From Streptomyces paludis (lineage in GTDB: Bacteria; Actinomycetota; Actinomycetes; Streptomycetales; Streptomycetaceae), in the NCBI RefSeq assembly GCF_003344965.1, contig NZ_CP031194.1, forward strand, positions 4,154,001-4,218,000: a stretch of 64,000 nucleotides of DNA. The letters are read 5' to 3'. The position numbers were made by a program, and so were the translations under genes. The notes beneath the pieces are model-generated. The model was not told the DNA's origin. It did not search any database and saw only the letters and a list, made by a program, of their open reading frames with translations. Below, in pieces: positions 33,361-42,014 of this stretch; position 1 is the first letter of the stretch, and each line of letters begins with the position of its first letter.

Positions 33361-33615
33361 ATGGCGTCGGGCACGATGCGCTACTGGGCCGCGGCCAAGG
33401 CCGCGGCGGGGCTCGCGGAGGAGCCGTACGCGGCGGAGTCGCTCGCCGAGGCCCTGGAGGCCGCTCGGGTGAAGCACCCCGGTGAACTGGCCCGGCTGCT
33501 GCGGGGATGTTCCTTCCTTGTCGACGGTGACCCCGTCGGTGCCCGCGAGCATGAGACCGTACGCCTTGCCGAGGGCGGCACGGTCGAGGTGCTCCCGCCG
33601 TTCGCAGGAGGGTGA
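33361..33615 (+). CDS. MoaD/ThiS-family sulfur carrier protein
   Basis: An 84-residue ubiquitin-fold protein ending in the obligatory Gly-Gly (PPFAGG). The C-terminal glycine is normally adenylylated and thiocarboxylated to donate sulfur, as in molybdopterin, thiamine or thioamide formation. Core strands MRYWAAAKAAAGLAEE and CSFLVDGDPV fit the fold. The ATG at 33361 is preferred to an upstream ATG because it has GAGGAGGGG. The sulfurtransferase at 36.2 kb could be a sulfur source, but no cognate activating enzyme is visible. Confidence 0.85.
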   Translation: MASGTMRYWAAAKAAAGLAEEPYAAESLAEALEAARVKHPGELARLLRGCSFLVDGDPVGAREHETVRLAEGGTVEVLPPFAGG

Positions 33616-33625
33616 ACCGCAGCAC

Positions 33626-34870
33626 ATGAGCAACGATCAGCAGTATCCGTACGGAGGCCAGGGGGCCGGGTCGCAGGGGCCTCAGGGCTCCCAGGGCTGG
33701 ACCGAGCCTCAGCAGTCGGCGCCGGGGCCGGGGCAGGGCCAGCGGGAGGCTGTCGCCGCGCAGACATGGGAGGGGCAGACCTGGGACACGCAGTACCAGC
33801 CGCAGATCCAGCGGATACAGCCCCAGGCGGCCCAGGCGCAGGCGCAGGCGACCCCTCAGGCGGCGTCCCAGGCCCCTCAGGCGCCTCAGGGGCTCCACCG
33901 GACCGGCCAGGCGCCCCAGGCCGCCCAGACGGCCTATCTGCCGCCACAGGGCGCGTTCGGCCCGCCGGAGCCCGCGCCCGGCACCCCGCCGCCGGGCCTC
34001 GCGCCCACGACCGCACCCGCGCCCGCGTCCGCACCCGTCGGCGCCGCCGCGTCGCCCGCCGACACCAGCGGCTACGGAGCCCCCACCACCCTGGGCAACG
34101 CCCGGATGACCGACGCCCAGCGCGCCCGCGCCGAGGGCCGCTCGCCGATCATCCCGCCCGGTATCCAGCCGGCCGGGCTGACCGCGCTGCTCGGCCTGCT
34201 GCTCGCCGGGGGCGCGGCCATCGGTCCGTACGCCCTGCTCGTTCCTCTCGTGCTGCTCCAGGCGGTCACGGCGGCCGGCTGGTTCCGGCTGAACGGCATG
34301 TGGCCGGCGCGGCAGGGCATCGCGCTCGCCTTCCTCGGCGGGCTCGTCTCCGATGTGGTGCTGCTGGCGGCGGGCCGGGAGAACGCCGCCGCCGCGATCC
34401 TCGGCACGCTCGGGGTGTGGGTGCTGCTCGTCGTCGTGCTCCAGCTGCGCAGCCACGCGAGCGCCGACGAGCGGATGGCGGGCCTGATGGCCGCCGTCGC
34501 CTCCGCCGCGCTGGCGATCCTGGCGACCGGCCATCTGGCGGCCGTACCGGACGCGGTGGTCCTCGGCACGCTCGCGGTCGGCGCAGCCACCGTGGTCCGC
34601 GCGCTGCCGCTGCCGTCCTTCGTCACCCTCGTCGTGGCGCCGCTGGCCGGCGCGGTCGCGGGGTACGTGGTGACCGCCGCCGGGGTGACGGAGCTGAGCG
34701 GCACCAACGGCGGGCTGCTCGGGCTGGGCGCCGGGGTCTGCGCGCTGATCGGGCTGCGGGTGGCGAGCTACGACTACCCGTCGAAGTTCGTGCACATGAC
34801 CGCCGGGGTGGCCCTGCCGCTGACGGCCGCCGCGCCCGCCGTCTATCTGCTGGGCCGGGCGCTGGCCTGA
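33626..34870 (+). CDS. Multi-pass membrane protein with Gln/Pro-rich N-terminus
   Basis: A 414-residue protein. The first 160 residues are disordered and rich in Gln, Pro, Ala and Gly. About ten hydrophobic helices follow (GLTALLGLLLAGGAAIGPYA onward). The arrangement of a cytoplasmic low-complexity region plus integral membrane body is common in Streptomyces proteins of unknown function. GGAGGG lies 13 bases before the ATG. Ten bases separate it from the MoaD gene, so they may be co-transcribed. No transporter signature is recognised. Confidence 0.85.
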   Translation: MSNDQQYPYGGQGAGSQGPQGSQGWTEPQQSAPGPGQGQREAVAAQTWEGQTWDTQYQPQIQRIQPQAAQAQAQATPQAASQAPQAPQGLHRTGQAPQAAQTAYLPPQGAFGPPEPAPGTPPPGLAPTTAPAPASAPVGAAASPADTSGYGAPTTLGNARMTDAQRARAEGRSPIIPPGIQPAGLTALLGLLLAGGAAIGPYALLVPLVLLQAVTAAGWFRLNGMWPARQGIALAFLGGLVSDVVLLAAGRENAAAAILGTLGVWVLLVVVLQLRSHASADERMAGLMAAVASAALAILATGHLAAVPDAVVLGTLAVGAATVVRALPLPSFVTLVVAPLAGAVAGYVVTAAGVTELSGTNGGLLGLGAGVCALIGLRVASYDYPSKFVHMTAGVALPLTAAAPAVYLLGRALA

Positions 34871-35008
34871 ACCGTGCTGACCTGATCATGATGGCCGACG
34901 GGAACCGTTTGCCCCTGCCGGGCGTCGATGACTCCGGCATGGGGCATCCTCGGTGACCGGAGCTGCCACTCACCACTCACTACGACCAGTACGGGGGAAG
35001 TCCGGGAA

Positions 35009-35758
35009 ATGCGCGCACTGCGAACTCTGCTGATACTCGTCGTGATCTTCGGCGGGCTCTTCGTCGCGGCCGACCGGGCCGCCGTCTACTTCGCCGAGGG
35101 GCAGGTCGCGCAGAAGATCCGGTCGAGCCAGGGGCTCGCCACCGACCCCGAGGTCTCCATCAAGGGCTTCCCCTTCCTCACCCAGGTCCTCGACTCGAAC
35201 CTCACCGAGGTCCAGGTCGGCCTCGGCGGCGTGAACGCCACCGTGGACGGCCAGACGGTAGAGGTGACCGAGGTCAACGCGATCCTCAAGCGGGTCAAGA
35301 TCGACAGCAGCTTCACCTCGGCGACGGCCGGGGAGGCCGACGGCTCCGCGCAGATGTCGTACGCGGCCCTCCAGAAGTCGGCGCCGAAGGGCGTGACCAT
35401 CGGGTACGCGGGCGCCGAGCGCGCCGCCAAGGGGCAGGTCAAGCTCTCCGGCTCGCTGGCCGATGTCGCGGAGGGCGCCGGCTTCCCCTTGCCCGCCGCG
35501 CTGAAGCCGCTGGTGAACGGCGAGAAGCTGACCGTCTACAGCACGGTCGAGCTGGTGAACGGCGACACGGTCCGCTGGAAGGCGGAGAATCTGCCGACGC
35601 TGCCGATCCCGGGCCTGGAGGCCCAGATGCGGGACGTGCTGGACCGCGACATGAAGATCGACGGAATGCCGTCGACCGTCAAGCTCGACAAGGTCAGCGC
35701 GGCCGAGGACGGGCTCCGCTTCACGGGTACGGGGACGGACGTCTCGCTCACCAGCTGA
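35009..35758 (+). CDS. DUF2993 (LmeA-like) membrane-anchored protein
   Basis: A 249-residue protein with an N-terminal anchor helix (LLILVVIFGGLFVAADRAAV) and an extracytoplasmic DUF2993 domain (SIKGFPFLTQVLDSNLTEVQ, DVLDRDMKIDG). In mycobacteria the DUF2993 protein LmeA takes part in mannan and lipid transfer in the cell envelope. The ATG at 35009 follows CGGGGGAAG. It is closed by a hairpin at 35802. The role here is inferred from the family only. Confidence 0.85.
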   Translation: MRALRTLLILVVIFGGLFVAADRAAVYFAEGQVAQKIRSSQGLATDPEVSIKGFPFLTQVLDSNLTEVQVGLGGVNATVDGQTVEVTEVNAILKRVKIDSSFTSATAGEADGSAQMSYAALQKSAPKGVTIGYAGAERAAKGQVKLSGSLADVAEGAGFPLPAALKPLVNGEKLTVYSTVELVNGDTVRWKAENLPTLPIPGLEAQMRDVLDRDMKIDGMPSTVKLDKVSAAEDGLRFTGTGTDVSLTS

Positions 35759-35801
35759 GACGGTGGTGTCCGTGGCGCAGCGGTGGGCAGGATGACGGGC
35801 A

Positions 35802-35842
35802 GTGCGGGAGGGGCGGCTGGGAGCCGGCCGGCCGTCCCGCAC
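35802..35842 (+). terminator. Hairpin after the DUF2993 gene
   Basis: GTGCGGGA and TCCCGCAC are perfect outer arms, with further partial pairing inside (GGGGCGGC and GCCG). It lies 44 bases after the stop codon and before the promoter of the sulfur operon. Confidence 0.6.
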
Positions 35843-35892
35843 GCCCCACGCCTGCCCGTTTCCCCTTCGGCGCCTCTTCGCGGAGCTTTGGT

Positions 35893-35965
35893 GTCTCGAC
35901 AGATGGACGATCGCGTCTCATGATGCGACACGGCGGTGACATGACCGCCGAGACCTACCTACGAT
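35893..35965 (+). promoter_or_regulatory. Promoter and dyads of the sulfur operon
   Basis: A likely promoter is GTGACA (35936) and TACGAT (35960) with an 18-base spacer, giving a start at or next to the ATG at 35973. Upstream are two dyads: TGTC-TC-GACA (35893) and GTCTCAT-G-ATGCGAC (35915, one mismatch). They are candidate sites for a sulfur- or cysteine-responsive regulator. Confidence 0.5.
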
Positions 35966-35972
35966 CGGACAT

Positions 35973-36053
35973 ATGAAGCGTCAGGCGGACCTCACGAAGC
36001 GGCGGGCAGTGGACCTGTGCCGCGTCGCCGCCATGCTCTGTCGCACTCACTGA
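35973..36053 (+). CDS. Cysteine-containing leader peptide
   Basis: A 26-residue peptide (MKRQADLTKRRAVDLCRVAA then MLCRTH) of the type annotated as putative leader peptide in front of actinobacterial sulfur genes. It has two Cys codons near the end. A leaderless start is likely, with a TANNNT box seven bases before the ATG. In mycobacteria and Streptomyces such peptides are thought to sense cysteine supply through ribosome stalling and attenuate the downstream sulfur operon. The rhodanese gene starts 198 bases later. Confidence 0.75.
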   Translation: MKRQADLTKRRAVDLCRVAAMLCRTH

Positions 36054-36251
36054 GCGGACCGTCCCGCGCGTACGAACGCGTACGCGTCGCCGTTCCGCTT
36101 CTCCCGGGCTTTCCCGGGCCCTTCGAGCTTCCTCAGGGCCCTCAGGAGCGCACTTTTCCCGCGCCCCGGACCCGGCCCCCGCTCAGCTCAGCCCGCTCAG
36201 CTCAGCACCCGCCCGCACCATCTCGCCGCAACTGCCCCGGAGGAGAAAAGC

Positions 36252-37091
36252 ATGAGCCGTAGTGACGTCCTGGTAGACGCCGACTGGGTCGAGGCCCACC
36301 TCGACGACCCGAAGGTAGTCATCGTCGAGGTCGACGAGGACACCTCGGCCTACGACAAGAACCACATCAGGAACGCCGTACGGATCGACTGGAAGAAGGA
36401 CCTCCAGGACCCCGTCCGCCGCGACTTCGTCGACCAGGAGGGCTTCGAGCAGCTCCTGTCGGCCAAGGGCATCGCCAACGACGACACGGTCGTGCTCTAC
36501 GGCGGCAACAACAACTGGTTCGCGTCCTACGCGTACTGGTACTTCAAGCTGTACGGCCACGACTCCGTCAAGCTCCTCGACGGCGGTCGCAAGAAGTGGG
36601 AGCTGGACTCCCGTGACCTGGTCGAGGCCGTCCCGTCCCGCGAGGCCACCTCGTACACCGCGCAGCCCCAGGACACCTCGATCCGCGCCTTCCGCGACGA
36701 CGCCGTCGCCGCGATCGGCACGCAGAACCTGGTCGACGTGCGCTCGCCCGACGAGTTCAGCGGCAAGCTGCTCGCCCCGGCGCACCTCCCACAGGAGCAG
36801 TCGCAGCGGCCGGGCCACATCCCGACCGCGCGCAACATCCCGTGGTCCAAGAACGCCAACGACGACGGCACCTTCAAGTCGGACGACGAGCTGAAGGAGC
36901 TGTACGAGACCGAGCAGATCGACCTGGCGAAGGACACCGTCGCGTACTGCCGCATCGGTGAGCGCTCGGCGCTCACCTGGTTCGTGCTGCACGAGCTGCT
37001 CGGTGTCGGCAACGTCAAGAACTACGACGGCTCGTGGACCGAGTACGGCTCCCTCGTCGGCGTGCCGATCGAGCTGGGTGCCAACAAGTAA
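36252..37091 (+). CDS. Thiosulfate sulfurtransferase (two-domain rhodanese)
   Basis: A 279-residue enzyme with two rhodanese domains. The active one is the second, with the catalytic Cys in AYCRIGERSALT (about residue 232). The first has lost the Cys, as is usual. It moves sulfane sulfur from thiosulfate to cyanide or a thiol acceptor. [16 protein letters not shown] lies directly before the ATG. DUF1416 follows within 35 bases. The pair is the standard actinobacterial unit, probably under the upstream leader peptide. Confidence 0.93.
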   Translation: MSRSDVLVDADWVEAHLDDPKVVIVEVDEDTSAYDKNHIRNAVRIDWKKDLQDPVRRDFVDQEGFEQLLSAKGIANDDTVVLYGGNNNWFASYAYWYFKLYGHDSVKLLDGGRKKWELDSRDLVEAVPSREATSYTAQPQDTSIRAFRDDAVAAIGTQNLVDVRSPDEFSGKLLAPAHLPQEQSQRPGHIPTARNIPWSKNANDDGTFKSDDELKELYETEQIDLAKDTVAYCRIGERSALTWFVLHELLGVGNVKNYDGSWTEYGSLVGVPIELGANK

Positions 37092-37126
37092 ACCCGCCCC
37101 GACCTGCGACAGAAGGACTGAACAGT

Positions 37127-37414
37127 ATGTGTGGAGCACAGGCCGGCGGCCCGGACGCTTCGACGATCAAGCCCGGCGAGACCACCATCCAGGGTTCCGT
37201 GACGCGTGACGGCGAGCCCGTCACCGGTTACGTACGCCTGCTGGACTCGACCGGCGAGTTCACGGCGGAGGTGCCGACCTCGGCGACCGGCCAGTTCCGC
37301 TTCTACGCGGCCGAGGGCACGTGGACGGTGCGCGCCCTCGTCCCCGGCGGCACGGCGGACCGTACGGTCGTCGCGCAGACCGGTGGTCTCTCCGAGGTCG
37401 CGATCGCGGTCTGA
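37127..37414 (+). CDS. DUF1416 protein
   Basis: A 95-residue protein with the DUF1416 start MCGAQAGGPD and a transthyretin-like beta sandwich (TIQGSVTRDGEPVTGYVRLL, VPTSATGQFRFYAAEGTWTV). It always accompanies the rhodanese gene in actinobacteria, and the invariant Cys2 suggests a persulfide or metal role. AAGGA lies nine bases before the ATG. Ends at the terminator at 37451. Confidence 0.92.
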   Translation: MCGAQAGGPDASTIKPGETTIQGSVTRDGEPVTGYVRLLDSTGEFTAEVPTSATGQFRFYAAEGTWTVRALVPGGTADRTVVAQTGGLSEVAIAV

Positions 37415-37450
37415 GTTCCGCGCGCGGTTCGTACGTATTAACAACCGGCC

Positions 37451-37503
37451 GGAGGGCCGTGCCCCAGGGAGTTGGACGCTTCCACCGGGGGGCACGGCCC
37501 TCC
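37451..37503 (+). terminator. 15-bp-stem terminator
   Basis: GGAGGGCCGTGCCCC and its exact complement enclose a 23-base loop, 37 bases after the DUF1416 stop. It ends the sulfur operon. Confidence 0.85.
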
Positions 37504-37551
37504 GCGCCGTTCTCCCCGCCGTTTCGGCGCGGCCGGTCGTACCCTGAGGGT

Positions 37552-37827
37552 ATGTACGCGCGACGCCGTCGCGGCTACTTCGTGATCATGGGCGGATGCC
37601 TGATCCTCTTCGTCTCCGCCTGGACCTTCGTGCGCATCTGGTCCCTGCCGGCCGCCGTCGCGCTGTGCGTGGTGGCCCTGCTCCTCCCGCCGATCGCCGC
37701 CATCGTCGGCAATACGCGCGGCAAGGACGACCGCTGGTGGGACGAGCCGCCGGAGGACCCCGAGACCCGCGAGGCGCGGAAGTCGGCGGCCTGGCTGGAC
37801 GAGCTGGAGCGCAAGAAGCGCCGTTAG
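37552..37827 (+). CDS. DUF3099 membrane protein
   Basis: A 91-residue protein with two membrane helices (about residues 9-28 and 32-52) and a charged C-terminal tail rich in Trp, Glu and Arg (DDRWWDEPPEDPETREARKSA), which matches DUF3099. A TACCCT box six bases before the ATG suggests a leaderless mRNA. Function unknown. Confidence 0.82.
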   Translation: MYARRRRGYFVIMGGCLILFVSAWTFVRIWSLPAAVALCVVALLLPPIAAIVGNTRGKDDRWWDEPPEDPETREARKSAAWLDELERKKRR

Positions 37828-37856
37828 GGCGCGCGGGGGGTGGTAGCGGGCGGGCT

Positions 37857-38257
37857 CCTCCAGCCTTTGAGTGTCGCGCCGGAAGGGGGGCGACTGTGCG
37901 TCCAGGAGTGCTCCTTATGCACCTCAGGACACATGAGCCGTCGTGAGGGCCCCCGAACAGGCCGCCAAACTGCCATATACGGGACAAACAGGCGGCCGCC
38001 GAGACGAGCCGGGCCGCCCCCTTGGGGGGTGCGTGCCCCGCAGGGGCCTGCCGACCACCGGGCCGCCGGACCCTGGGCCGAGTTGTAGTGCGGCGGGCCC
38101 TCCGGGCAACCCCCTCCCACCCGGCCGCCCCTCCCAACAAGCCGCGCTTGCGGCTCCGGGGCAGGTGTCAAGGGTGGGCGCAGCCCATCGCGCAGCGACG
38201 CGACGTTAGGAGCGCCCTTTACTCCTGGCACGGAGACGCGACACTCACAGCTGGAGG
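37857..38257 (-). repeat. Dispersed repeat, complete copy with terminal inverted repeats
   Basis: About 400 bases bounded by inverted arms of the form CCTCCAGCxxTGAGTGTCGCG (left 37857-37878, right 38237-38257). The right part corresponds to copies at 9800 and 11155. The left part (ACACATGAGCC, GCCGCCAAACTGCCATAT) corresponds to 10965-11058. It encodes no consistent protein. It lies between the DUF3099 gene and the NmrA-type gene. The arms suggest a miniature transposable element or a large hairpin RNA element. No target-site duplication could be identified. Confidence 0.75.
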
Positions 38258-38326
38258 GGCGGCCCCACTCCCCACAGCCTCAGCCACGGCTCCCCCAGCC
38301 CCAGCCCTCCACTCGTCGCGCCTACG

Positions 38327-39169
38327 CTACGGCCGGAACGCGTCGGCGTGTTCCGTAGCCCACCGGTGGAACGGCAGGGCGGGGGCGCCCGTGAGGCGGG
38401 GGACCGTGTCGCGTACCGCGCGCAGGGCGTCGTTGACGTCGCCGCCCATCAGGTCGAGTACGGCGTCCGCCTGCTCGGCGCCCAGGAACGCCGCCATCCC
38501 CGTGTGCGCCTCCGCCCGGCTGATCTCGGCGAGGGGTACGTCCCGGCCCAGCGCGGCGCCGATGGCCGCGGCCTGCTCGCGGGGCGTGATCCGCGCCGGG
38601 CCGGTCAGCGCGTACGTCTGCCCCTGATGCCCGGGCTCCGTCAGCGCCAGACGGGCGACGGACGCGATGTCCGAGGGGTGGACGGCGGGCAGCCCGATGT
38701 CCGCGTACGGCACCCGGACCGGCTGGTGCGCGCGGATCGCCGGTGCCCACCACAGGGTGTTCGAGGTGAACTGTGTCGGCCGCAGGATCGTCCAGGCCAT
38801 ACCGCTGTCCTTGAGCAGCCGCTCGGTGGTCGCGTTGTCCACGGCGGCGGGCAGATGCGGGTGCGTCTCTACGGTGACCGACGAGACGAGGACGACATGC
38901 TCCACGCCCGCCTCCCGGGCGGCGGCCAGGATCGCGGCGTCATCGCCCAGCCGCGACACCAGGAACAGGGCGCGGACCCCGTCCAGCGCCGGCTTCAGCG
39001 AGTCCGTACGGGCGAGGTCGGCCGCGACGGCCTCGACCCCGGCGGGGAAGGCGGTGGCGGCCCGCCCGGCGTCGCGGGTCAGGCCGCGCAGGGGGCGGGC
39101 GCCGTGCCGGTGGAGCTGGCTCAGGAGGGGGGTACCGATGTTTCCGGTCGCGCCGGTGACAAGGATCAT
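38327..39169 (-). CDS. NmrA-like NAD(P)H-binding protein
   Basis: A 280-residue Rossmann protein. The nucleotide loop is ILVTGATGNIGTPLL (residues 2-16). The sequence continues in NmrA/quinone-oxidoreductase style: VEHVVLVSSVTVETHPHLPA and WTILRPTQFTSNT. The classic YxxxK catalytic pair of short-chain dehydrogenases is absent, so it may be a redox sensor or an atypical reductase. ATG at 39169 and transcribed alone. Confidence 0.85.
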   Translation of the reverse strand: MILVTGATGNIGTPLLSQLHRHGARPLRGLTRDAGRAATAFPAGVEAVAADLARTDSLKPALDGVRALFLVSRLGDDAAILAAAREAGVEHVVLVSSVTVETHPHLPAAVDNATTERLLKDSGMAWTILRPTQFTSNTLWWAPAIRAHQPVRVPYADIGLPAVHPSDIASVARLALTEPGHQGQTYALTGPARITPREQAAAIGAALGRDVPLAEISRAEAHTGMAAFLGAEQADAVLDLMGGDVNDALRAVRDTVPRLTGAPALPFHRWATEHADAFRP

Positions 39170-39294
39170 GACAAGGACGGTAGAACCCCAACCGCCCTTG
39201 AGATCAAGGGATGGCGTCCATACGTCCGTTACTTATCGCTGTCCGTCGCGGTCCGCCGCTGCCCCTTGCGTACCCCTCCGCTGCCCCCCCGCCA

Positions 39295-39663
39295 TCAGTA
39301 GACGAGCGCCTGGACGCCGTCCGCCATGATCTCGCTGACGAAGACCTGCGCCCCGGCGATCCGTACGCCCTCCAGCACGTCCTTCTCCTCGATCCCGCGC
39401 CGCGCCGCGCACTGCGTGCACAGCGTGATCCGCCCGCCCGCCAGGATCGAATCGACGAGATCGGGCAGCGGCGCGGCATGCGGCAGCTCGAACTCCGCCG
39501 CCCGCCCCGGCAGCGCGAACCACGCCGACTCGCCCGTCAGCCAGAACGACACCTCCACCCCGCTGGCCACGGCGACGGCCGCGACGGTGAATGCCTGGGA
39601 GCAGCGCTCGGGGGAGTCGGCGCCGGCGGTGACTTTGATGACGAGCTTCTTCGCGGAGGGCAT
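39295..39663 (-). CDS. DsrE-family protein
   Basis: A 122-residue protein with the DsrE fold (KLVIKVTAGADSPERCSQAF, VEVSFWLTGESAW). It contains a CTQCAARRGI motif near residue 82 with two cysteines, consistent with a sulfur-transfer or redox role for this family. ATG at 39663. The downstream neighbour is an EamA transporter, whose gene starts far upstream on the same strand. Confidence 0.85.
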   Translation of the reverse strand: MPSAKKLVIKVTAGADSPERCSQAFTVAAVAVASGVEVSFWLTGESAWFALPGRAAEFELPHAAPLPDLVDSILAGGRITLCTQCAARRGIEEKDVLEGVRIAGAQVFVSEIMADGVQALVY

Positions 39664-39707
39664 GGCCGCATCGTAATCCGAGGCTCACGGGCTCCGAGGC
39701 TCACGGC

Positions 39708-40976
39708 CTAGGACCGGTCACGAAGCCACCCTGGGCGCGTCAGTGTCGTGGTGGGGGTGTCGATGCCCGATTCCGTCTGCTCCACTCCCGCCGTCGTCGC
39801 CAGCTCTTCCGCGCGCGGCCGGCGCAGCGTCACGGTGCCGAACGCTCCAGCGCCGTGATAGACGACCCGCACGGGCGTATGCGTGTCCTTACGCGGCGCT
39901 GCCCATTCCAGCCTCGGGTCCGGTACGGCGGCCTGCTGGAACGCCGGCGCGTAGTCGGGATACGGCGGTATGACCGGGCCACCGTGGGCCAACGGCCGCT
40001 GCGCCGAGGCCTGTTCGGCGTCGGCGCGGGCGTCGGCACCGGCAGTGGCGTCGGCATCGGCGTCTGCACTGCTGCCGCCGCCGCTGGTCACCACGACCGT
40101 CACCCCGACGACGATCAGCACCAGCCCGGGCACGGTCGCCACTTCGAGCTTCTGCCCCATCAGCCACCACGCGCCGAACGCGGCCACGGGAGTCTCCAGC
40201 AGGAGCAGCACGCTCATCGTCGTCGCCGATATCCGGCCGAGCGCGAAGTTCATCGCGCCGAGCCCGAGTATCTGCGGGAGCAGGAGCAGCCCGAGCAGGG
40301 CCAGTTGGGTGTCCCGGTCGAAGCCGGTGAGCGGGATGTCGGCCAGCCAGCAGACGGCCAGCAGCTCCAGCCCGCAGACCAGCGAGGTGAACGTCGAGTA
40401 GAGCGGCGCGCTCACATCCGCGCGCGACCGTTCGCTCAGTGCGGTGTACGCGGCCTGGGCGATGGCGCCGAGGAGGGCGAGCAGATCACCCAGCAGCGCC
40501 GTACCGCCCGCCCGGATGTCCAGGCCGGCGGCAAGGGCGGTGCCCGCGACGGAGAGCGAGAGGCCGGTCCATGCCCTGCGGGAGGTACGTACCCCCTGAC
40601 CAGCGGCGATGAGGGCCTGCCAGACGGGCTGGGTGGCGACCAGCGCCGTGGACATGGCGACCGTGGTCAGCCGGGTGCTCGTCATGAAGGCCGCGAAGTG
40701 GAGGGCGAGCGCCGTGGCCGCGAGGGTGCCGAAGACCAGCGGCACCCACTGCTCCCGGCGCAGGAGACGGCGCTCGCCGCGTACGACGCGCTTCACCTCG
40801 CGGCGGCGCAGCAGGAGGAGCAGCGGCCCGAGGAGGGCGAAGCCCAGGGCGTTGCGCCAGAAGGCCATGGCTAACGGTGAGGCGGTGGCGAAGGCGGTGA
40901 GCGGGGCGGTGGCCGAGATGGAGAGGACCGTGATGGTCATCGCCGTGACGGACAGGGGATCGACCTTGGATTTCAT
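39708..40976 (-). CDS. EamA/DMT-family transporter
   Basis: A 422-residue exporter of the drug/metabolite transporter superfamily. It has ten predicted helices in two EamA repeats (about residues 8-140 and 150-290). A poorly conserved cytoplasmic tail of 120 residues contains an Ala/Asp-rich run. Substrates in this family include amino acids and small drugs, and none can be assigned. ATG at 40976. Confidence 0.85.
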   Translation of the reverse strand: MKSKVDPLSVTAMTITVLSISATAPLTAFATASPLAMAFWRNALGFALLGPLLLLLRRREVKRVVRGERRLLRREQWVPLVFGTLAATALALHFAAFMTSTRLTTVAMSTALVATQPVWQALIAAGQGVRTSRRAWTGLSLSVAGTALAAGLDIRAGGTALLGDLLALLGAIAQAAYTALSERSRADVSAPLYSTFTSLVCGLELLAVCWLADIPLTGFDRDTQLALLGLLLLPQILGLGAMNFALGRISATTMSVLLLLETPVAAFGAWWLMGQKLEVATVPGLVLIVVGVTVVVTSGGGSSADADADATAGADARADAEQASAQRPLAHGGPVIPPYPDYAPAFQQAAVPDPRLEWAAPRKDTHTPVRVVYHGAGAFGTVTLRRPRAEELATTAGVEQTESGIDTPTTTLTRPGWLRDRS

Positions 40977-41207
40977 ACGTGTTTTCTGTGCCGTGGGGAT
41001 GGGTGGCGTGGGGGAGGCGTGGGGGGAGACGTGCGAGGGATGCCATCGGTTTCGATGTGGCCTGTGTTGTTCGTGGGGCCACCAGGACGCGTGTGCCGAA
41101 TCGTGATCCGCCGACGTACAACCGCGTGGCGATGCCGCTGGTCAGGTGGGTGCGCGGGAAACGGAACCCGCGCTTCGGAGAGTCAGCATCCTTGGGGGGA
41201 AGCACAC

Positions 41208-42014
41208 TTGGACACCACACACACGGAGCCACAGACGGAGCCGGAGGCGGAGCTACAGACGGAGCCGGAGCATCAACCCGCCGCACACCCCGCCCCGCGC
41301 ACCCGAAGACGCGGCCGTACGGCCCTGCTCATCGCCACCGCCGCCGTCCTCGGCATCGTCGCGGGCACGGCCACGGGGTACGCGGTCCAGGCCGACCGCG
41401 ACCCGACCCCACTGCCGGTGCTTGCCCAGCCGGGCGGAGTGCCGTACCCGGCGAAGCCCCTCGCGGCGAGTGGCGGTGCCGGTGCCAAGGCGGCCGTCGA
41501 TCCGCCGGGGACGGTCCGGGATCTGCGGAAGCTGCTGATCGGCCGGCCGGCGGGGAGCCGCGCCCACGAGCCGGAGTCGATGGAGGACGGCTGGATGTCC
41601 GTGGCGGGGTACGCCCAGTACTTCAATTCCCCGGTGGACACCTTCACCTGGCTGGTCGGCGACGACGTGCGCCGGATCGCCGCGACGTCCTGGCTGGAGG
41701 GCGAACACCGGCAGGTGGACGTGATGTTGGTCGAGTTCCAGCCGGGCGCGTACACCACCGTTCTGAAAGAAATCGACACGGTGCGGTCCCGTGGCTATAC
41801 GGACGTGACGAGCGGTGGCGCGGCGGCGGGCAGCGTCAGAGGCGGCTACTACCTCTTTGAACCCCGGCAGGAGGCCGGCTTCCTGCCGGTCTACCAGGCC
41901 CTGGGGTACGCGGGCCGGGGCGATGTGAAAGTGGAGATCCATCTCTACGACTCGCGGCCCATCGCTGAGCGCGACATCAGGAAGCTGACCGAGCGGCAGT
42001 TGGAGCGCCTGTGA
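41208..42014 (+). CDS. Membrane-anchored hypothetical protein, first of three
   Basis: A 268-residue protein with a Glu/Pro-rich cytoplasmic start, one membrane helix (about residues 38-60) and an outer domain (RDLRKLLIGRPAGSRAHEPE and SVAGYAQYFNSPVDTFTWLV). The start is a TTG at 41208 after GGGGGGAAG, and no ATG or GTG lies in a suitable place. The next two genes overlap it in turn and have the same architecture, so this looks like a paralogous operon. Family and function unknown. Confidence 0.75.
   Translation: MDTTHTEPQTEPEAELQTEPEHQPAAHPAPRTRRRGRTALLIATAAVLGIVAGTATGYAVQADRDPTPLPVLAQPGGVPYPAKPLAASGGAGAKAAVDPPGTVRDLRKLLIGRPAGSRAHEPESMEDGWMSVAGYAQYFNSPVDTFTWLVGDDVRRIAATSWLEGEHRQVDVMLVEFQPGAYTTVLKEIDTVRSRGYTDVTSGGAAAGSVRGGYYLFEPRQEAGFLPVYQALGYAGRGDVKVEIHLYDSRPIAERDIRKLTERQLERL

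Noticed and set aside
33275..34795. Minus-strand frame opposite the MoaD and membrane-protein genes
   Set aside because: Composition is Arg/Gly/Asp-rich without domains, and it runs through two genes with good ribosome sites on the other strand.
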